From contig JANWVR010000118.1 of assembly GCA_025056735.1 (NCBI GenBank), positions 1 to 64,000 of the forward strand: DNA of 64,000 bases. Direction: 5' to 3'. The DNA is from Saprospiraceae bacterium (GTDB lineage: Bacteria > Bacteroidota > Bacteroidia > Chitinophagales > Saprospiraceae). This document shows, in pieces, positions 26,844-35,265 of the stretch (position 1 is the stretch's first letter; each line of letters begins with the position of its first letter). Position numbers and translations under genes: made by a program. Below the pieces are notes generated by a model. It was not told the origin of the DNA. It made no database searches and worked only from the letters and a program-made list of their open reading frames with translations.

Positions 26844-27260
26844 ATGAGCAACTTACACAAGAACCTGACTCTCCCATCCAGCCCTGAAAATGTGCGCCAG
26901 GTAGAACCGCTTGTTCGAGACGTCGCCAGCCGACTCAACCTTTCGCGCGAGCAGTACGACGATATTTTGCTTAGTCTCACCGAGGCCGTAACGAATGCCA
27001 TGGTGCACGGCAATCAGGGCGACTCCAACAAGCGCGTGTCTATTTCCCTTCGTCAGCAAAAGGACGTGCTTTCCATCCGCGTTTCGGACGAAGGGCCGGG
27101 CTTCAACCCGAAGCAGGTACCCGACCCCACCAGTCCCGAACATCTTGAAGAGTGCGGAGGCCGCGGCATTTTCTTGATGAAACGCCTCAGCGATAAGTGT
27201 CGCTTCACTCATGGAGGCCGCACCGTGGAGATGCGTTTCCACTTGCAGCGCTCTGAGTAA
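26844..27260 (+). CDS. RsbW-like anti-sigma factor / serine-threonine kinase (HATPase)
   Basis: A 138-residue single GHKL ATPase domain. The N box is LTEAVTNAMVHGN (about residues 46-58), the G1 box DEGPGFN and the G2 box GGRGIFLMKRLSD. There is no histidine-kinase phosphoacceptor domain, so it fits the RsbW/SpoIIAB group, which bind and switch sigma factors or anti-anti-sigma factors by phosphorylation. I chose ATG 26844 over the upstream GTG. ybeY begins two bases after the stop, so the two are translated from one message. Its partner is not evident here. Confidence 0.87.
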   Translation: MSNLHKNLTLPSSPENVRQVEPLVRDVASRLNLSREQYDDILLSLTEAVTNAMVHGNQGDSNKRVSISLRQQKDVLSIRVSDEGPGFNPKQVPDPTSPEHLEECGGRGIFLMKRLSDKCRFTHGGRTVEMRFHLQRSE

Positions 27261-27262
27261 GC

Positions 27263-27742
27263 ATGGACCCGCCTATGCACATCGAATCACCGCTCGAAGG
27301 CCTCGAGCAGGGAAGTATTGCCTTTTGCTTCGAAGACATCCGTGTCGAACTGCCGCCCGAAGCGACACTTAAAGCCTGGCTGCAGGCCATCGCCGAGGCA
27401 GAGGGTACCCCCGTGCTTGAACTGACCTACATCTTCACCTCCGACGAATACTTGCGCCGGATAAACGCGCAGTACCTGAAACACGACTACTATACCGACG
27501 TCATCACCTTTCCCTATACGCCGGGCGCTGCTCATGGCGATGTGTTTATCAGCCTCGAGCGCGTGCGCGAAAACGCCCGGCAGTACGATGTCTCCTTCGA
27601 GCACGAACTGTGCCGCGTCATGGCGCACGGTCTGTTGCATCTGGCGGGCTACACCGATGCTACCGACGCCGAACGCGCCCGCATGCGACAAAAGGAAGAC
27701 GAGTATCTGCGCCAAAACCCACTGCTAAGCCATTCAGACTGA
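27263..27742 (+). CDS. ybeY: Endoribonuclease YbeY (rRNA maturation factor)
   Basis: A 159-residue metal-dependent endoribonuclease involved in 16S rRNA 3' processing and ribosome quality control. The family pattern is visible in YIFTSDEYLRRINAQYL, HDYYTDVITFPY, GDVFISLERVRENA and HGLLHLAGYTDATD. The usual zinc motif is HxxxHxxxxxH. The first two histidines are present, while the third position is in the GYTD segment without histidine, as I recall for other Bacteroidota YbeY. Its start lies two bases after the RsbW-like gene. Confidence 0.93.
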   Translation: MDPPMHIESPLEGLEQGSIAFCFEDIRVELPPEATLKAWLQAIAEAEGTPVLELTYIFTSDEYLRRINAQYLKHDYYTDVITFPYTPGAAHGDVFISLERVRENARQYDVSFEHELCRVMAHGLLHLAGYTDATDAERARMRQKEDEYLRQNPLLSHSD

Positions 27743-27788
27743 AAAGGGCGTTTTGCCCAAACAAGCCGTCTGGCCGGCCCAAAAAGTG

Positions 27789-27796
27789 TAGATTTG
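27789..27796 (+). promoter_or_regulatory. Possible -7 element
   Basis: TAGATTTG fits TAnnTTTG, 25 bases before the ATG at 27821. No firm -33 element. Confidence 0.3.
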
Positions 27797-27820
27797 GCCC
27801 CATAAAATCGCTTCTTATTC

Positions 27821-28336
27821 ATGCGCCTGCGAAATACAGCCTTTATCGTAGCCTTCATGGCAACCGCTTGCGCGGCCTTTAGCCAAAAATTCATTCAGTT
27901 AGAGCGGGCCAATCGGGCGCGCACGCTCAAGTTTTACGCCGGCGACGAGATCACCTATCGCTTCAAAGGCGACCGGATGTGGCACAGCGCCCTGATTACT
28001 GACGCCAACATGGACTCCCAGCGCGTGGCCTTAGACGGGCGCTATTGGCCCATCCGCGAGATAGACGCCGTGCGGCTGCAATACCCGGGCGTGCTGCGTA
28101 CCTCCGGGCCTATGCTGATGATTTTTGGCGCTTCGTGGGGAGGCTTTTCGCTCATTGGCGCCCTGTTCGACAACTATCCGCTGACGGCCCAAACCGCTAT
28201 TATCACAGGCTCCGGGTTGGTCGTCGGCTTCGGATTGAAGCAAATCTTTAAACACCGCAACGTCCGCCTCAACGAGCGCCGGCGCTTGCGAGCCGTAGAA
28301 ATACCGGTAAGCATCCCGCTGCGGCCTGGCTACTGA
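27821..28336 (+). CDS. Conserved secreted or membrane protein of unknown function
   Basis: A 171-residue protein with a signal peptide (MRLRNTAFIVAFMATACAAFSQ). The mature part begins with a beta-rich region: KFYAGDEITYRFKGD and WPIREIDAVRLQ. It ends with two hydrophobic helices at about residues 92-112 (SGPMLMIFGASWGGFSLIGAL) and 120-140, then a short basic tail. This combination recurs in Bacteroidota proteins of unknown role, where the beta part resembles a small SH3-like fold. It converges with thrA, whose stop is 11 bases away. Confidence 0.7.
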   Translation: MRLRNTAFIVAFMATACAAFSQKFIQLERANRARTLKFYAGDEITYRFKGDRMWHSALITDANMDSQRVALDGRYWPIREIDAVRLQYPGVLRTSGPMLMIFGASWGGFSLIGALFDNYPLTAQTAIITGSGLVVGFGLKQIFKHRNVRLNERRRLRAVEIPVSIPLRPGY

Positions 28337-28346
28337 ACCGGGCAAA

Positions 28347-30827
28347 CTACCCTCGAGCGCTTAGCGCTGCGCTCATGCCGATGACTTCGGCAAACACGCC
28401 CGCCGCCGTAACCTCAGCGCCCGCCCCAGGGCCGCGCACGACCAACGGCCGCTCGGCATAGCGCTCGGTGGTGAAAACCACCATGTTGTCGCTCCCGTCC
28501 AACCCATAAAACGGGTGCTCTGGCCCTACGCGCTGCAGACCAATGCTGGCCTGCCCGTTTTCGATGAGCGCCACCCAGCGCAACACACGACCCTGACCCG
28601 CAGCCTCGGCGCGCAGCGCTTCAAAGTATTCGTCGTACTGGCGCAGTTCCTCCATAAATGCCTCCACGTCAGGCGCTTCAAGGCAGCGCGGAGGCAGGAT
28701 GCTTTCTACCGGAATGTCCTCCAACTCCAGCGGTAGGCCAATTTCGCGCGCTAAGATGAGCGCCTTGCGCCGCACGTCGGCGCCAGACAGGTCGTCGCGC
28801 GGATCGGGCTCTGTCAGCCCTTGCTGACGCGCTTCCTGCACGATGTCGGAAAAGCGGCGGCCTTCGGTGAAGTGATTGAACAAAAACGACAAGGTGCCCG
28901 ACAGCACGCCCTCGATGCGCCAGATGCGGTCGCCCGAAGCCAACAGGTCATTGAGCGTGCTGATGACGGGCAGACCCGCACCCACGTTCGTTTCATAGCG
29001 CCACAGCGCGCCGCGCCGCTCAGCCGTTTCCTTCAGGCGCCGGTATTGCTCCCAGGGCGCCGACGCCGCTAACTTGTTCGGCGTGCTGATGGAGATACTG
29101 GCGTCTAAGATGCGCTCGTAGTACCGCGTTACCTCTTCGGCGGCCGTGTTGTCAATAAAAATGGCGTTTGGCAGGTTGAGGCGTTCCATGTGCTCCACAA
29201 AAGCGGTCATAGAAAACGGCAGCTCCGCATTCTCTAAGAGCATCCGCCATTTTGCTAAGTCTAAGCCTTCTTCGTCGAAACACATGCGGCGGCTGTTGGC
29301 CAATCCGATCACCTTGATTTCCAGACGTCGGCGTTCGCGCAGGAAGGCCGCTTGGCGACGTATCTGCTCCAACAGGGCGCTGCCGATGAGGCCTACGCCC
29401 ACGACGAACAGATGCAGGCTTTTGGTATCAGAAAGGAAAAATGCTTCATGGATGGCGTTGAGCGCTTTCGTCTCGTCGGCGGCCGGCACCACCACTGAAA
29501 TGTTCAACTCGCTGGAACCCTGTGCAATGGCTACCACGTTGATGCCGTTGCGCCCCAGCGCCTGAAATAGCCGCCCTGAAATCCCCGGCGTATAGCGCAT
29601 GCCCTCGCCCACAATGGCAACGACCGACAAGTCGTTTTCCACTCGCATCGGCTCTACCAACCCGCTGCGCAGCTCATACACGAATTCGCGCTCAGCCGCC
29701 TGCCGGGCCAGTTCCGCTTGCTGAGGCGATACGGCAAAGGTGATGCTGCTTTCGCTGGAGCCTTGTGTGATGAGCACCACGTTGACCCCCTCGCGCGCCA
29801 TGGCGCCAAAAAGCCGCGCTGCCATGCCCGGCACGCCAAACAGGCCGCTGCCCTCCAGCGTTAGCAGGCTAATCTGGTTAATGCTGGAAATGCCCTTGAC
29901 TGGATGCCGCCGCTCTTCTTCCGCCGGCAGCGAAGGGCCGATATACGTGCCTGCAAACGAAGGATTAAACGTGTTGCGAATGAGCAGCGGAATGCCCTGC
30001 TCCATGGCGGGCCGTATGGTGGGCGGGTAGATCACCTTAGCGCCAAAGTGGCTCATTTCCATGGCTTCCCGATAGGTCATGGCCGGCAGTGTGAACGCCT
30101 TTTTCACCCGCCTCGGGTCGGCCGTGAGCACGCCGTTGACGTCCGTCCAGATTTCGATGGCCTCGGCCTGCAGCGCAGCGCCCAGAATGGCTGCGGTGTA
30201 GTCGGAGCCGCCGCGGCCCAGCGTGGTCGTCAGGCCGTCTTCGGTACTGCCGATAAAGCCCGTAACGGCCTGCACAGCGCCGTGGTGCTGCGCGTAATGC
30301 GCGCGGATGAGGGCATTTGTTTGCTCAAAAAGCACCTGTGCCTGCCCAAAGCGCGCATCGGTGCGGATAATCCGCCGGGCGTCTAAATATTCGGTTGGAA
30401 TGCCCGCTTGCTGCATAGCATAGGTGAGGATGAGTGCCGAGTTGCGTTCGCCGAAGCTGACTACAAAGTCTAACGAACGGGCCGACACTTCGCGCAGCAG
30501 GTAGATACCGTGCAGGATGTTGCTCAAGTCTTCGAAGTGTTCGGCTAAAGCGGTCTCGAGCGGCGGGCGATTTTCGGGCTTCAGCAGCGCCTCGACGGCT
30601 TCAGCGTGGCGCTGGCGCAGCTTCTCGAACAGCGACAGGTACGTGCCATCGCCCCGGGCAGCGCGTTGGGCGGTCTCGATAAGCGTATCGGTTACTTTGG
30701 AAAAGGCCGAGAAAACAACGCTGAACGCTCGCCCTTGGCGATAATACTCCACCAGCACGGGCAAGAGCAGCTCCTGAATGGTCTGCGGCATGCCTACGGA
30801 GGTGCCGCCAAATTTGAGGATGCGCAT
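28347..30827 (-). CDS. thrA: Bifunctional aspartokinase / homoserine dehydrogenase
   Basis: An 826-residue fusion that catalyses steps 1 and 3 of the aspartate pathway towards threonine and methionine. I set the start at the ATG ending at 30827 (MRILKFGGTSVG), which is the conserved aspartokinase N-terminus. The kinase covers about 1-290, with VVSFGERNSA and TLGRGGSDYTA. Two ACT domains follow (about 310-470; VNVVLITQGSSE and INVVAIAQGSSE), the probable site of threonine feedback. Homoserine dehydrogenase covers about 480-826 (VVGVGLIGSALLEQ, NVGAGLPVISTLNDLL). No thrB or thrC is nearby in this window, so the pathway genes are split. Confidence 0.97.
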   Translation of the reverse strand: MRILKFGGTSVGMPQTIQELLLPVLVEYYRQGRAFSVVFSAFSKVTDTLIETAQRAARGDGTYLSLFEKLRQRHAEAVEALLKPENRPPLETALAEHFEDLSNILHGIYLLREVSARSLDFVVSFGERNSALILTYAMQQAGIPTEYLDARRIIRTDARFGQAQVLFEQTNALIRAHYAQHHGAVQAVTGFIGSTEDGLTTTLGRGGSDYTAAILGAALQAEAIEIWTDVNGVLTADPRRVKKAFTLPAMTYREAMEMSHFGAKVIYPPTIRPAMEQGIPLLIRNTFNPSFAGTYIGPSLPAEEERRHPVKGISSINQISLLTLEGSGLFGVPGMAARLFGAMAREGVNVVLITQGSSESSITFAVSPQQAELARQAAEREFVYELRSGLVEPMRVENDLSVVAIVGEGMRYTPGISGRLFQALGRNGINVVAIAQGSSELNISVVVPAADETKALNAIHEAFFLSDTKSLHLFVVGVGLIGSALLEQIRRQAAFLRERRRLEIKVIGLANSRRMCFDEEGLDLAKWRMLLENAELPFSMTAFVEHMERLNLPNAIFIDNTAAEEVTRYYERILDASISISTPNKLAASAPWEQYRRLKETAERRGALWRYETNVGAGLPVISTLNDLLASGDRIWRIEGVLSGTLSFLFNHFTEGRRFSDIVQEARQQGLTEPDPRDDLSGADVRRKALILAREIGLPLELEDIPVESILPPRCLEAPDVEAFMEELRQYDEYFEALRAEAAGQGRVLRWVALIENGQASIGLQRVGPEHPFYGLDGSDNMVVFTTERYAERPLVVRGPGAGAEVTAAGVFAEVIGMSAALSARG

Positions 30828-30980
30828 ACGAAGGCTCTTTGAGGCGCAAAGAACGGGCAAACGCGCGGAAAGGCAGGGCAGAAGCGATGAGGTCGGGAAT
30901 ACGGGCGCGCGGCAGACGAGCTCGCGTTTGGTCAGCTATCTTCGGGGGCAAGGTGGCTGGCCGGGTGTGTTCCTTCAGAG

Positions 30981-31175
30981 TCAGGCTGCTATGTTCAGAA
31001 GAAACCAACTTAAAATAAACAGGAGAATGGCCAGGATAACCATCACAATCAGACAGAATTGAATAATCTTTTTCAGAAAATGCCCTAACGCCTTAACTAT
31101 TATTATTACAAAGACCAGCACACCAAAGGCAAGGGCTGCCATGAGCAGAATACTGATGATTTGTAGAGCAGTCAT
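30981..31175 (-). CDS. Small two-helix membrane protein
   Basis: A 64-residue, almost wholly hydrophobic protein. Helix 1 is about residues 4-28 and helix 2 about 38-62, joined by a short basic loop (KALGHFLKK). I know no family for it. The composition strongly suggests a real membrane protein or a toxin-like peptide rather than random sequence, but the evidence is only hydrophobicity and a good ATG. It lies between thrA and the AT-rich flank of the Nudix-fusion gene. Confidence 0.5.
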   Translation of the reverse strand: MTALQIISILLMAALAFGVLVFVIIIVKALGHFLKKIIQFCLIVMVILAILLFILSWFLLNIAA

Positions 31176-31608
31176 AAGAAGGCATTTTTTGATGAAAGGG
31201 TTTTGATAATGAGGCTGTTATCTGTTTGGGCAGGCAAAAGACTCCCCCCTCGCCGCCTGGGGGCAGCTTGCTCAGGTAAAAATTCTTGGGATTAGCTCCG
31301 CGGCAAGGGCTGGCTGGAGTTGGCTCAGTCGCTCCTGAGGAAGGCAAGGATTGTCAACCAGCCGTCTAAACTATGCACAAATTTGGCTATGCCGATGAAA
31401 ACTTACAATACCTTAAACACTAAAGAAGGTCTATTTTACTCCTTCGGCACGGATAAAAAACTATAAAATTTCATCTCGAAACCATTTAAAACCTATGCGG
31501 GATGTTTCAGCGTTTTTATGAAATGGCTGTAGGATTTTTCCATAAAAATTCTGGATAAATTCCGGGTCAAACGAAATTTGGCGCTGAAACTTAATTGTGC
31601 CAAAAAGT
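31176..31608. other. Intergenic region upstream of the Nudix-fusion gene
   Basis: About 430 bases with no gene I can support. The first half is mixed, with a C- and G-rich patch near 31247-31270. From about 31375 the sequence becomes clearly AT-rich, which fits a horizontally acquired boundary or a regulatory leader. I see no clear TAnnTTTG promoter and no terminal repeats. Confidence 0.6.
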
Positions 31609-33561
31609 ATGATTATCCAGCGTAGAACATTTTTGGCTCTTTATGAAAAGATCGAGGCTAAGTTGCAAGAGCTCTCTCCGCCCATATACATCAGGCGGGC
31701 AGATGGCAGGCAGGATACAGTAAGCCTTGGGACGGTTTGGAATCCGTGGGAGGATGCCGACGCGAATCATGCTGCCTGCGTGATCTTGCGAGCATTAGAA
31801 AGGGATGGGTATCTGCCGGAGGGCCAGAACTTTCAATTTGGCAGATTTCTTTACAACAAATACCATGAGCTCCAGAAGAACCCCGGAGCGCAGCAGGTCA
31901 TGGTAAGGGATGAGGAGTATGTTCAACTTTTGTGTAAGTATTTGGGCTGCAATAGCTTAGAAGACTTTGTGCGGAAGTGCGAGAAGGAAGAGGTGCTTCG
32001 CTGGCCTCCGGAATGGATGCCTCAGAACGGGGATGGTTTCACCTATTATATCGGTACCTACTTCTCTTTTCGCAGTTATCGGGTGAATAAGTTCCTGTTG
32101 GGTATTCGTCCCATAAAAGAGCATGGGGCGCCAGTAGATTGTTGGGTATGGGGGTTTCACACCAACGAGCAGATGCACGACGCCGGATTTACACCCGACG
32201 AGCCGGTTAATTCTCCGGTACTCAAAGGCGACGCTGTTGTTCTGGGGCGCTATCTCCATGTTCGGGTGAATGCAGACCCTGCCGAGGCGCGCGAGGTGGC
32301 TTATCCGTTGCAGATGAACCTGATAGGGATTTGCGAGGACGTTATGGGCCGATTTTCGCTAACTCAATCAGTCATCCCGTGCACGTTGCAGACGGTGTCG
32401 CTTTTTGGCTACTTGATTGCTCTGGAGGCATATCTGCTTCGATGCACAACGGAGGAAGCGCGGGCCTTGAAGGCCGATCCTGTAACTTATCGGAGTCCTC
32501 ATCTTGGGGTGGCTGCCATTACCCAGGAGCAGGAGCGGTGTCTGCACTTATACTACATGCTCCAGCGCCGGAATTTCCGGGTCAAGTTGGCGCCCAATGT
32601 TTTTCGGTTGCGCGATTTGGAGTACCGCGGCAATCGTGTGCTCCGTTACGCGAACATGTTGGCGGGTACCTATCGGGTGTGGAATCTGGGGCTTAAACGG
32701 GGCGTTGTGATACAGAGCAAGCTGGTCATTAGTGAGGAGACGCCTTTCAGGGCATTGTTTTATCCTTATTTACCGCAAGAAACGGTCCATTTTGAGGACT
32801 TGGAAGAGCAGCTGGCTGTCATGACCCTCAGCCACGAGGTGCGGCCGCACCATTTGAGCTTTACTACCTATGCCCGCTCCAGGCTGACCTTAGTCAGCAT
32901 GGCTATTTTTGATATCCAGGAGATGGGCAGCCGCGGTTGGGCGGAGGGCATGTTTATATCAACCGGCTACGACTCTAAAGGCATTGTTGGCGGCTATGCC
33001 GTCATGTGCAGGGTAAAAAAAGGCGAAGCATGCGAACCGCGAAGAATGGAGCGCGAAGAGGCAGAGCGGTATGCGCAGGATTTGGGTATTGCAGATATGT
33101 ATAAAGGCTTGCGGCAGTTGTGGAAGCGCAAGCTGTGGAAGCCGAAGACGAATACTCGTTTAGGCTGTTATGGCGTGCTTCGTCGGCCAGATAGTGGCGC
33201 CATTTTGACAGTATTCAGGACAGAAGGCCCGTATTCAGGCGCCCTTGATTTGCCTGGAGGCTTGGTCGAGTTCGGCGAGACGCCCGAGATGGCGCTTCGC
33301 CGTCTGTTCGAGCGAGAGACGGGTCTTCGAGTAAGGGATATTCAACTCTTGGGCAACGAGTCGCATCAGCAAATATGGCGTCGTAAGGACGGCATTGAAG
33401 AAAACATGCACCACATTGGCCTCATTTACCAGGTGGCGGTAGATGACTGGGAGGGAGACCTCCCATTCCCTTATCTACACTGGACAGGCGCTGGCACTCC
33501 TGCCGCCCAGCTCTCCCCCTTTGCCGCCCGCGTTCTTTACGGGCCGGTGGCATCAGAGTAG
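31609..33561 (+). CDS. Large protein of unknown N-terminal architecture with a degenerate C-terminal Nudix domain
   Basis: 650 residues from ATG 31609; a GTG four codons upstream is the alternative. About residues 45-130 form a helical region ending VQLLCKYLGCNSLEDF, similar in flavour to the small helical domain at the front of many Bacteroidota signalling proteins. Residues 140-510 match nothing I know. Two segments start alike, GTYFSFRSYRV (about 148) and GTYRVWNL (about 352), so a duplicated beta domain is possible. Residues 515-650 are Nudix-like. The Nudix box, expected as GxxxxxExxxxxxxREUxEExGU, begins GLVEFGE but continues RLFERETGL, so two conserved acidic positions are changed. It may bind rather than hydrolyse a nucleotide. 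No membrane segment is visible. It is a single gene with AT-rich upstream DNA and no functional neighbours. Function unknown. Confidence 0.75.
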   Translation: MIIQRRTFLALYEKIEAKLQELSPPIYIRRADGRQDTVSLGTVWNPWEDADANHAACVILRALERDGYLPEGQNFQFGRFLYNKYHELQKNPGAQQVMVRDEEYVQLLCKYLGCNSLEDFVRKCEKEEVLRWPPEWMPQNGDGFTYYIGTYFSFRSYRVNKFLLGIRPIKEHGAPVDCWVWGFHTNEQMHDAGFTPDEPVNSPVLKGDAVVLGRYLHVRVNADPAEAREVAYPLQMNLIGICEDVMGRFSLTQSVIPCTLQTVSLFGYLIALEAYLLRCTTEEARALKADPVTYRSPHLGVAAITQEQERCLHLYYMLQRRNFRVKLAPNVFRLRDLEYRGNRVLRYANMLAGTYRVWNLGLKRGVVIQSKLVISEETPFRALFYPYLPQETVHFEDLEEQLAVMTLSHEVRPHHLSFTTYARSRLTLVSMAIFDIQEMGSRGWAEGMFISTGYDSKGIVGGYAVMCRVKKGEACEPRRMEREEAERYAQDLGIADMYKGLRQLWKRKLWKPKTNTRLGCYGVLRRPDSGAILTVFRTEGPYSGALDLPGGLVEFGETPEMALRRLFERETGLRVRDIQLLGNESHQQIWRRKDGIEENMHHIGLIYQVAVDDWEGDLPFPYLHWTGAGTPAAQLSPFAARVLYGPVASE

Positions 33562-33568
33562 CCTTTTT

Positions 33569-34321
33569 TTACCGCACCGCTTTCCATTCTTCTACGTATG
33601 AGCGGCGCAGAAACAGCAGCGATAGGGCTTCGCGCAGGTAGATGAGGTTGAGGCGCAAGTAGCCGTATTCCCGAAAGCGGCGCGGCGAGTGGTGGACGCA
33701 CAGGCCACTCAAGTAAGCAATACGCCCTTCGCGGTGGAGGCGATAGAACAGATTGCAGTCTTCGCCGGCAACGATGCGCTCGTTGTATCCCCCGATGCGC
33801 TCGAAGACAGAGCGGCGCACAAACTGGCATTCCCCTTTGCCCAAATAGATACCTACATAAAAGGAGGCGTGGATGGCCCAATTCATGATCTTGTGATAGA
33901 AGCGGTCTATCCACCGGGCTTCGTATGGGTAAACGCGAATAGGCGTTGTGGCCGCCACTACCTCCGGGCGCTGCTCGAACGTGTGCAGAAGGGTGCGGAA
34001 GAAGTGCTCGACATTCGGGATGTGCACATCGGCGTCGGTGTGGAAGAGAAATTCGCCCTGTGCTAAGGCAGCGCCGGCGTTGCGGCCGATAGCGATGTTT
34101 TGCTTTCCCTGGGCCTGTACTAGCTTCAGTCGGCCAAAGGGCCATCCGGTTTGCATTTGCTGAATGATAGTAAACGTATCATCGGTGCTTCCTCCGTCGG
34201 AGACGATGACTTCCAAGCCGAGTTTTTCCACATAGGGTTCGTATTGCGCCAGCGTTGGGCCGATGTAGTGGCCTTCGTTTTTGGTGGGTATGACGATGCT
34301 GATGCGGATGGGTGAGACCAT
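33569..34321 (-). CDS. Glycosyltransferase family 2
   Basis: A 250-residue GT-A glycosyltransferase. The N-terminal nucleotide-binding strand is ISIVIPTKNEGHYI, followed by LEVIVSDGGSTDDT. The metal-binding DxD-like motif is HTDADVHIPN at about residue 94. A hydrophobic or amphipathic C-terminal part (LRLNLIYLREALSLLFLRR) suggests contact with the membrane. The sugar donor and acceptor are unknown. It has its own promoter-like element, placed directly after the terminator of the upstream sigma-factor gene, and it converges with the Nudix-fusion gene with 7 bases between the stops. Confidence 0.9.
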   Translation of the reverse strand: MVSPIRISIVIPTKNEGHYIGPTLAQYEPYVEKLGLEVIVSDGGSTDDTFTIIQQMQTGWPFGRLKLVQAQGKQNIAIGRNAGAALAQGEFLFHTDADVHIPNVEHFFRTLLHTFEQRPEVVAATTPIRVYPYEARWIDRFYHKIMNWAIHASFYVGIYLGKGECQFVRRSVFERIGGYNERIVAGEDCNLFYRLHREGRIAYLSGLCVHHSPRRFREYGYLRLNLIYLREALSLLFLRRSYVEEWKAVR

Positions 34322-34350
34322 ACAGCAGGTGTAGGCGTTGAAACGGCGGA

Positions 34351-34358
34351 CAAAAGTA
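34351..34358 (-). promoter_or_regulatory. -7 promoter element for the GT2 gene
   Basis: TACTTTTG on the minus strand, 29 bases before the ATG and just beyond the sigma-factor terminator. No clear -33 TTG. Confidence 0.5.
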
Positions 34359-34371
34359 CGCCGATGGCGCT

Positions 34372-34417
34372 AAAAAAATCAGCACGACGCCCTTCCTGTG
34401 AAGGACGCCGTGCTGAT
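34372..34417 (-). terminator. Rho-independent terminator of the ECF sigma gene
   Basis: An 18-base stem (two positions as G-U or mismatch) closes a four-base loop. On the minus strand it is followed by seven T. It lies 29 bases after the sigma-factor stop. Confidence 0.88.
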
Positions 34418-34446
34418 AACGTCAGGCTCGCGGTTTGTGGGAATGC

Positions 34447-35034
34447 TTATTGAAGGACGACCGATTTTTCGGACATCATTCTTCGGATGTTGATGAGGGC
34501 ATAACGCATTCGGCCCAAAGCGGTGTTGATGCTTACGCGCGTGAGGGCGGCGATTTCCTTGAAGCTCATATCGGCATAGTGGCGCAGGATGACCACCTCG
34601 CGCTGTTCGGGCGGCAAGGCATCCACCAATTGTCGTACACGGTGGTGTGTCTCGCTGCGGATGATGCTGTCATCGGGGCCATCATCGTTGACGCGCAGAA
34701 TATCGAAGATGTCGAACTCTTCGGATTTGCCCACGTGCGCGCGGCGTTTGTTGCGCCGGTGATAGTCCACGCATAGATTATAAGCAATACGCATGGCCCA
34801 CTGTACAAACTTACCTTCGTGGTTGTAGCGGCCCCGGCGCAGAGTATCTATAATCTTGATGAACACCTCCTGGAAGATATCCTCTGCTAAGGCTCTATCC
34901 TTAACAAAAAGATAAATTGAGGTGTAAATTTTCGCCTTGTAGCGGTTGAGGAGCACCTCAAAAGCGCTTTCATCGCCATCCATGTAGCGGGCGATGAGTT
35001 CCTGGTCGTTGACCAAAACAGATACAGCTTGCAT
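34447..35034 (-). CDS. ECF-type RNA polymerase sigma factor
   Basis: A 195-residue sigma-70 factor with only regions 2 and 4. Region 2 has LAEDIFQEVFIKII and GKFVQWAMRIAYNLCVDYHRR. Region 4 has LPPEQREVVILRHYADMSFKEIA and the recognition helix TRVSINTALGRMRYALINIRR. This is the extracytoplasmic-function group. No anti-sigma factor gene is adjacent: the flanking genes are a glycosyltransferase and a CorC-type protein. It has a well-formed promoter upstream, matching both the -33 and -7 elements of the housekeeping consensus, and a strong terminator. Confidence 0.95.
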   Translation of the reverse strand: MQAVSVLVNDQELIARYMDGDESAFEVLLNRYKAKIYTSIYLFVKDRALAEDIFQEVFIKIIDTLRRGRYNHEGKFVQWAMRIAYNLCVDYHRRNKRRAHVGKSEEFDIFDILRVNDDGPDDSIIRSETHHRVRQLVDALPPEQREVVILRHYADMSFKEIAALTRVSINTALGRMRYALINIRRMMSEKSVVLQ

Positions 35035-35136
35035 ACGCTAAACTTGTTGTTTTACAGGCAAATAGCGTTTAGTGTGGTGTACAAGCTATATCCGATAGGC
35101 CAAAAAGAGTGAGTGGTGTTGTTTGTTTTTCCGGGT

Positions 35137-35167
35137 CAAAAGTAGGCGCTATTTTTAAAGCGCCCAA
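35137..35167 (-). promoter_or_regulatory. Promoter of the ECF sigma gene
   Basis: On the minus strand, TACTTTTG (35137-35144) is preceded 20 bases upstream by TTG (35165-35167). Both elements of the Bacteroidota promoter are present, 103 bases before the start codon. Confidence 0.65.
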
Positions 35168-35245
35168 AAAATTTTTCACTTTTAACATTTTTTAACGTTG
35201 CCCTCTACCTGCCTGGTGCTTTATGCGCATACGGCTGGGGCGTTT

Positions 35246-35253
35246 TATTTTTG
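35246..35253 (+). promoter_or_regulatory. Possible -7 element for the CorC-type gene
   Basis: TATTTTTG matches TAnnTTTG only 12 bases before the ATG at 35266, so the message would have a very short leader. Confidence 0.35.
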
Positions 35254-35265
35254 CCATGTCTTTTC

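Noticed and set aside
31093-31347. 84-residue minus-strand frame upstream of the Nudix-fusion gene
   Set aside because: It overlaps the better-supported hydrophobic 64-residue gene and shows no protein-like pattern.
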